In this document: one piece after another, positions 58,543 to 64,000 of the stretch
How positions within the stretch are numbered: the first letter of the stretch is position 1
Layout of the letters: each line of letters begins with the position of its first letter
DNA from: Erysipelotrichaceae bacterium
GTDB taxonomy: Bacteria > Bacillota_I > Bacilli_A > Erysipelotrichales > Erysipelotrichaceae
Direction: 5' to 3'
DNA length: 64,000 nucleotides
Assembly: GCA_029974225.1 (NCBI GenBank)
Contig: JARKSP010000008.1
Span: forward strand, 62,001 to 126,000
Notes under the pieces: model-generated
What the model was told of the DNA's origin: nothing
What the model saw: only the letters and a program-made list of their open reading frames with translations
Databases searched by the model: none
Program-made: the position numbers and the translations under genes

Positions 58543-59406
58543 TCAAGGAAATGTAACAAGTTTAAACTTGCTATTATCATTAATGTCGCCTGTAAATCTA
58601 AAAATATATGCCGAACTTAACCAGGGATTTGCATCATACCCTAATTTGGCATAGTAGCTTTCATATGAGCCTTCATATCGATTGGCTGTAGAATTAGGAA
58701 ATCTTTCCTGAACCAGTGAATTATCAATCCATCTGCCATTTTCCCAAGTCGCAACATACATCCAAACATGACCAATAATTCCGTCCTCATCTCTGCCTAA
58801 TGCAATATCTCCAGGCAAGACCTTTGACCCCGGTTCAACCTGCACCCATTTTCCATTGCTGAAATTATGTACCAGATACCCCGTCTGTGCATAAGTATGC
58901 TTAGGATTAAATTCTCCTCGTCCGCCTAAACAGGCTGGAAAATTATCATCGGCGCCACTCCACCAGACAGCCATGGCAACATTGAAATCACAGCTGGCAT
59001 ATAAACAATATGAAGGATAGCACCATCTGGAAGTATTATGCTCAGTGTACGAGATATTATTTAATTCGACTACTAGTTTTGGAGCTATGTTTACAAATGT
59101 TTCAGGGCAGTAACCCGGAACTCCAATATAGGCAACTACATCACTTATACCCCAACAGGTGAACCATAACTTGTCTGTTCCCGCCGTAGTATCCATCACA
59201 GCTAACGATATTGCCGCTTTTGCTATATCTATATTATTAAAATAGAACCTGCGATAGGGATGATAAAAACTCAATTCCAGAGGTTCCACTATTTGATACT
59301 GTGGTGATGGTTCTTCTGATTGTTTGACTCCAGTAAAATGCAGTATCATTATTAAAATTGAAAACATCAGTGCTGCAGCAATAGCTAATTTAACTTTCCT
59401 TTTCAT
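58543..59406 (-). CDS. Exported NlpC/P60- or CHAP-like cysteine hydrolase (putative)
   Basis: 287 aa; N-terminal signal/TM anchor; ...CDFNVAMAVWWSGAD... and VLPGDIALGRDEDGIIGHVWMYV pattern. Confidence 0.55.
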   Translation of the reverse strand: MKRKVKLAIAAALMFSILIMILHFTGVKQSEEPSPQYQIVEPLELSFYHPYRRFYFNNIDIAKAAISLAVMDTTAGTDKLWFTCWGISDVVAYIGVPGYCPETFVNIAPKLVVELNNISYTEHNTSRWCYPSYCLYASCDFNVAMAVWWSGADDNFPACLGGRGEFNPKHTYAQTGYLVHNFSNGKWVQVEPGSKVLPGDIALGRDEDGIIGHVWMYVATWENGRWIDNSLVQERFPNSTANRYEGSYESYYAKLGYDANPWLSSAYIFRFTGDINDNSKFKLVTFP

Positions 59407-59476
59407 ATTTTTAATATCCTTACATACCTATATGGTGAACTGCTGTGAGAATAAAGACCCGACGAACAGGTTTTAT

Positions 59477-59758
59477 TCACTCATTCCTTTTCTTTTCATC
59501 TTGGCTGATTCTATACTCTTCTAAAACTTCATAAAGTATGCCGGCATCATTCTTTCTTACTTGCTCTTTAATATCTGTGACTTTAATTTTCATTACTCTG
59601 GTGCCGTAGGTTATTTCAATAATATCACCTATTTTTACTTCTTTTGAAGGTTTGGCGATTTTGCCGTTTACCGTGATTCTTTCATTAACTGCCAGTTCCT
59701 TTGATACGGTTCTTCTTTTTAGTATTCTTGAAACCTTTAAATATTTATCTAATCTCAT
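59477..59758 (-). CDS. rqcP: S4-domain RNA-binding protein (RqcP/YabO-like)
   Basis: 93 aa; MRLDKYLKVSRILKRRTVSKELAVNERITVNGKIAKPSKEVKIGDIIEI. Confidence 0.92.
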   Translation of the reverse strand: MRLDKYLKVSRILKRRTVSKELAVNERITVNGKIAKPSKEVKIGDIIEITYGTRVMKIKVTDIKEQVRKNDAGILYEVLEEYRISQDEKKRNE

Positions 59759-62700
59759 AAACTGTTAATCACCTCCAATACCTTCGCTATTCTATTCATA
59801 TAGTTTTTTTTCTTTCCTATAATCAGAATAATCTGGTTTTTAATATATCTAAGATTTATTTCATTTGAAATTTTTGAAATTTTTTCAAAGAATTCTACGC
59901 CATCAATCACTGCTGAATACTCTCTGGTTAAAACTATACGGTTTTCCTTCTCATATTCTTCATAAGAAGCTATCCTATCGCTGTTTAACATTATTTCCAG
60001 TCTTTTCTTTTCAAAGAGATTGGTAATAGTTACAGGCAACTTACCATAATAATCCGTTAATTCTTTTTTATAGCCGGTGAGTTCCCTTTCGCTTTTTATA
60101 GAGGCTAATTTCTGATAAATTTCTATCTTTTCCAGATCTTCTCTGACAAATTTACCAGGAATATAACCATCTACCTCACTAATCTTATTTCTGGTCTCTT
60201 GAATTTCTTCTTCAACTATTCCTTTTTGTCTGTTTATCGCCTTATTCAGCATTTCCAGATATAGGCTCATTCCGATTGTATTGATAAAACCAGCCTGTCT
60301 TTCCCCCAGCAGATCTCCAGCTCCTCTAATTGTCAAGTCGCGCATCGCTATCTTATATCCTGAGCCAAGCTCGGTAAATTCCTTTATTGCCTGAAGTCTT
60401 CTGGTTGCTGTTTCTGACAACTGTTTGTTATCACGATACATCAGATAGGCATAAGCTATCTTATTGCTTCTGCCGACTCTGCCTCTAATCTGATATAGCT
60501 GAGCTAAACCGAATTTATCAGCATCTTCGATGATGATGGTGTTGACATTGGGAATATCGATTCCGGTTTCAATGATGGTCGTACAGATCAGAATGTTAAA
60601 TTCCTTATTGATAAAGCGATACATAACATCTTCAATTTCTTCTCTGTTCATTTTTCCGTGTCCAACCGCTACTGTAGCATTTGGAACCATCGCTGATATT
60701 CTTCTGGCTACATTGTAAATGTTGCTGACATTATTATAGAGGTAGAACACCTGCCCGCTTCTGGCCAGTTCCCTGGAAATAACTTCTCTTATCAGGGAGT
60801 CGTTTTTTTCAACAACATAGGTTTGTATCGGCATTCTGTCCTGCGGAGCGGTATCCAGCTGGGACAGAGACATTACCCCAACCAGAGACATCTGCAGAGT
60901 TCTGGGAATTGGCGTGGCACTTAATGATAAAACATCAATGCTCTTTTTATATTCTTTAATCTTTTCCTTAGCCTGAACACCAAATCTTTGCTCTTCATCA
61001 ATTATCAGTAAACCTAAATCTGCGAACCTGACATCATTGCTTATTATCCGGTGAGTTCCAATCAGGATATCTATTTTACCCTGTTTTAATTCTTTAATAA
61101 TCTGTTTCTGCTGTGATTCCACAACATACCTGTTTAACAGTCTGATTTTTACCGGAAAGCCGCGAAATCTTTCGACAAAGGTATTGTAATGCTGCAAAGA
61201 AAGGATAGTCGTTGGGCACAGGTAAGCGACCTGTTTTAAGTCTTTAACAGCTTTAAAAGCTGCTACCATTGCCACTTCTGTTTTACCAAAACCAACATCA
61301 CCACATAAAAGCCTGTCCATCGGTCTCGGTTTTTCCATATCATATTTTATTTCGACAATGGCTTTTTGCTGATCTTCAGTTAACTGATAGGGGAAATTGG
61401 CTTCAAATTTACGACTGTACTCATCATCCTTACTGAAAGCATGACCGATATTTTCTTCTCTGGCTGAATAAAGTTCTACCAGTCTTTGGGCAATGTCATT
61501 TACTTCACTTTGGATTTTCTCTTTGCTTCTTTCCCAGCTTTTACTTCCAAGTCTACTTAACCTTACCCCTACTCCTTCAGCGGCCAGAAACTTTCTGACC
61601 ATTTTGAACTGTTCCAGTGGTACCAGCAGTAAGTCATCATCTTTATATCTGATCTGCAGATAATCGCGATATTTGTTCTGGATTTCTTTGGTTATGATTC
61701 CTTCATATTTCCCAATGCCATGCTGATTATGAACGACATAATCACCAATCTTTAAATCGGTATATGACTCTAAGACAATTGCTTCCCTGAACTTGCTCTC
61801 GTATCTTCCTCTGACAATTTTGACACCAAACAGCTCTTTGGCTGTTAAAACCATCACTTCTTCATAGTTGAAACCTTCAAAAAGTTCAACTTCAGTATAA
61901 TCGACATAATCAGAAAGCTTTAGTTTTTCCTGACTGAAGGCACTATCCAGCAATTCTTTCTGGGTGTTGTTGATTGACAGTATTATCTTATTTCTCTTTG
62001 ACATTCTTACTATTTCTTCAACCACTTTATCTAAAGGCAAAAGAGGAAAGTAAGTCATTTTAACTTTTGATTTTACTGAATCAAAGCTGGAAAAAGTACT
62101 TCTTATATGATAAGGGTGATGTTTTTCAACAACTCGATCAAAATCATCAAAAACACTATAGTAATTCAGCCCTAAATCACTGCTGAATAGTTCACCGATA
62201 TATTCATTGTTCTCCTCGATTATCAGGTCTAGATTGGCACTGATATCATCAGCGGTTGAAATTATCACCTGTTTCTTTGCTACATAGTCCAGAAGTGAAG
62301 CTGTTTTTTCCTTAAAGCATTGATAGCGATAGAGATAATGCTCAAAAATATTATTTTTAAGGTAATTAATATCCCTTTCAATGTTATCTTTTAAGGTCGT
62401 AAAGTTTCTGGCTTTCTTTTTATCTCTTTCTAATTGGCTATATACTCTATGCTCAAAAGCAGAAAAATCCTCATCAAAGATTAATAGTGAGGCCGGTACA
62501 ATTTTACAGCTGCTGATTTTTTTTATTGTTCTTTGGGTTGAGATATCAAAATAGCGAATTGAATCAATTTCCTCATCAAAAAATTCAATTCTTATCGGTT
62601 TTTCATCCTGAATAGAAAAGACATCAATTACCCCGCCTCTTAAGGAAAAGGTCAGTGGCTGGTCAATTCTGGCTGTCTGTTTATAGCCGTTTTTTATTAA

Positions 62701-63150
62701 GCCTTCTCTTAAATCATTCATATTATATTTCTGATTTACCGTCAGATTAATTATATGTTTCTCAAAACTTTCTTTCTTTGGCAGATATCTTATCAGTGCC
62801 ATTGGATGAGTAATGACTATTTTTGGATTTTTGTCTAAGCATAAGGTTGTCAGCACTTCCATCTGGTTGGCATACATACTGGGAGAAGCAGCGACAGCTT
62901 CCACTCTTAATGACTCTTCCATAGTGAAAAGCAGCACCTCATCCTTTAGCAGGGGGTATAGCCGATAATAAAGTTGCTGTGCTGAATACATGTTGCCTTT
63001 AACGACAATCTTTGTTTTTTTCTGTTGCTGAAAGCTGGCTGCCAAAACTAATGTTTCTTCGGTCTCTGTCAGCCCGTTTATCTTTTCGATATTCTTGTTC
63101 AGGGCTAAGACCGCCGGATCTTTCTCTAACAATTGATAGAAATTAATCAT
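59755..63150 (-). CDS. mfd: Transcription-repair coupling factor
   Basis: 1131 aa; CID region, LLCGDVGFGKTEVAMVAAFKAV, IIDEEQRFGVQAKEKIK, QIRGRVGRS. Confidence 0.97.
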   Translation of the reverse strand: MINFYQLLEKDPAVLALNKNIEKINGLTETEETLVLAASFQQQKKTKIVVKGNMYSAQQLYYRLYPLLKDEVLLFTMEESLRVEAVAASPSMYANQMEVLTTLCLDKNPKIVITHPMALIRYLPKKESFEKHIINLTVNQKYNMNDLREGLIKNGYKQTARIDQPLTFSLRGGVIDVFSIQDEKPIRIEFFDEEIDSIRYFDISTQRTIKKISSCKIVPASLLIFDEDFSAFEHRVYSQLERDKKKARNFTTLKDNIERDINYLKNNIFEHYLYRYQCFKEKTASLLDYVAKKQVIISTADDISANLDLIIEENNEYIGELFSSDLGLNYYSVFDDFDRVVEKHHPYHIRSTFSSFDSVKSKVKMTYFPLLPLDKVVEEIVRMSKRNKIILSINNTQKELLDSAFSQEKLKLSDYVDYTEVELFEGFNYEEVMVLTAKELFGVKIVRGRYESKFREAIVLESYTDLKIGDYVVHNQHGIGKYEGIITKEIQNKYRDYLQIRYKDDDLLLVPLEQFKMVRKFLAAEGVGVRLSRLGSKSWERSKEKIQSEVNDIAQRLVELYSAREENIGHAFSKDDEYSRKFEANFPYQLTEDQQKAIVEIKYDMEKPRPMDRLLCGDVGFGKTEVAMVAAFKAVKDLKQVAYLCPTTILSLQHYNTFVERFRGFPVKIRLLNRYVVESQQKQIIKELKQGKIDILIGTHRIISNDVRFADLGLLIIDEEQRFGVQAKEKIKEYKKSIDVLSLSATPIPRTLQMSLVGVMSLSQLDTAPQDRMPIQTYVVEKNDSLIREVISRELARSGQVFYLYNNVSNIYNVARRISAMVPNATVAVGHGKMNREEIEDVMYRFINKEFNILICTTIIETGIDIPNVNTIIIEDADKFGLAQLYQIRGRVGRSNKIAYAYLMYRDNKQLSETATRRLQAIKEFTELGSGYKIAMRDLTIRGAGDLLGERQAGFINTIGMSLYLEMLNKAINRQKGIVEEEIQETRNKISEVDGYIPGKFVREDLEKIEIYQKLASIKSERELTGYKKELTDYYGKLPVTITNLFEKKRLEIMLNSDRIASYEEYEKENRIVLTREYSAVIDGVEFFEKISKISNEINLRYIKNQIILIIGKKKNYMNRIAKVLEVINSL

Positions 63151-63718
63151 CTTTTTCCCTTTTATTGTGCATATTCATTACTTTATCAAAAGGTAAATCA
63201 ATAAAATCAAGCGCCGCTGAAGCTGCATTTTCCAGTGCAGACTTAAATAGTTGTAACTTATCTTTCTCTACTTTTCCTAAGACATAGTCCGAAGTCAGAA
63301 TTAATGGGTCCTTTTCAATTCCAATTCTGATTCTAGGAAATTCTTTGGTCAGGATATTGGCAATAATACTTTTCATTCCTTTATGACCGCCAGATGATCC
63401 CTTGCTTCTTAATCTGATTTGACCGTAACTGATATCCAAATCATCATAAATTACCAGCAAATCCTCCTGTGGATTAATCTGATAATAGTTAACTGCTTTT
63501 CTTACTGCCTCGCCAGAGTTGTTCATATAGGTTTGCGGTTTCATCAGGAGTACCTGTTGCCCTTTATACATCGTTTTACCAACCAAAGCATTGAAGGCTT
63601 TCCTGTTGACATCAACATGTAATTTATCAGCTAAAATATCCAAGACCAAAAAGCCAGCATTATGTCTGGTTCTTGCATATTCTCTCCCTGGATTTCCTAA
63701 ACCTACAATCAACTTCAT
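63143..63718 (-). CDS. pth: Peptidyl-tRNA hydrolase
   Basis: 191 aa; MKLIVGLGNPGREYARTRHNAGFLVLD, MKPQTYMNNSGEAV, KGSSGGHKGMKSI. Confidence 0.97.
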   Translation of the reverse strand: MKLIVGLGNPGREYARTRHNAGFLVLDILADKLHVDVNRKAFNALVGKTMYKGQQVLLMKPQTYMNNSGEAVRKAVNYYQINPQEDLLVIYDDLDISYGQIRLRSKGSSGGHKGMKSIIANILTKEFPRIRIGIEKDPLILTSDYVLGKVEKDKLQLFKSALENAASAALDFIDLPFDKVMNMHNKREKDD

Positions 63719-63747
63719 TTAAATTACCTACGATTTTTTATTCTACA

Positions 63748-64000
63748 CTATTTATCTTTTATGTCAATGATGTCATTTATTATATAGTAGCCACACATTA
63801 TCCCGGCCGTTGCCGGAACAAACATCATTGATCCCAGGCTTTCTTTTTGAGCTTCACTTATTTCCAGTGGTTTTTCTTTGGAAAATACGACCGGAATATC
63901 TAAAGGGATATCATTTTTTCTGCTCAGCGACCTTAAGGCTTTAGCCATTGGATCATTTTCTGTTTTGGCGAGTTTTGTGATAAATACTTTTTGAGGATCT
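63748..64000 (-). CDS. tcdA: tRNA threonylcarbamoyladenosine dehydratase-like (ThiF/MoeB family), partial C-terminus
   Basis: Frame stays open to the window edge: DPQKVFITKLAKTENDPMAKALRSLSRKNDIPLDIPVVFSKEKP...GSMMFVPATAGIMCGYYIINDII. Confidence 0.8.
   Translation of the reverse strand, partial: DPQKVFITKLAKTENDPMAKALRSLSRKNDIPLDIPVVFSKEKPLEISEAQKESLGSMMFVPATAGIMCGYYIINDIIDIKDK

Noticed and set aside
1-64000. Mobile element, prophage, CRISPR or classical defence island
   Set aside because: No transposase, integrase, phage structural, Cas or restriction gene among the translations, and no regularly spaced repeats noticed by eye.

Overview
The window reads as a low-GC, densely coded bacterial chromosome, most likely Bacillota (inferred from gene content and order; not verified). 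I see no rRNA, tRNA, CRISPR array, transposase, integrase or phage module. From left to right: a minus-strand glycogen operon (glgB-glgP-pulA-ung-folC-glgC-glgD) in which glgC has an in-frame TAA; a TetR-controlled FtsX/MacB-type ABC exporter; an ADP-ribosylglycohydrolase/PfkB kinase/transaldolase operon; a TldD/TldE/M28 peptidase operon; phosphoglucomutase, HPr and an MFS permease; murA, rpmE, two nucleoside hydrolase-like genes, murQ and argS; DegV, DUF554, amidohydrolase, prfA-prmC, rpoE, lplA and HD genes; punA; a GlpA-like G3P dehydrogenase cluster; gpmI, COG2426 and NADAR; and a pth-mfd-rqcP...divIC housekeeping block. An opposite-strand operon interrupts that last block. It holds three DUF62 (SAM hydroxide adenosyltransferase/fluorinase-superfamily) paralogues around a complete ECF transporter, with a strong promoter followed directly by an intrinsic terminator in the transporter leader. 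I consider this operon and its putative attenuator the best candidate for an under-described system. Other items worth a second look are the glgC nonsense codon, a poly-A frameshift in a small secreted or membrane ORF, a nucleoside hydrolase paralogue lacking the catalytic Asp cluster, triplicated putative operator repeats at the TetR gene, and an L31 leader-like hairpin. All family assignments come from reading the translations; no database search was run.
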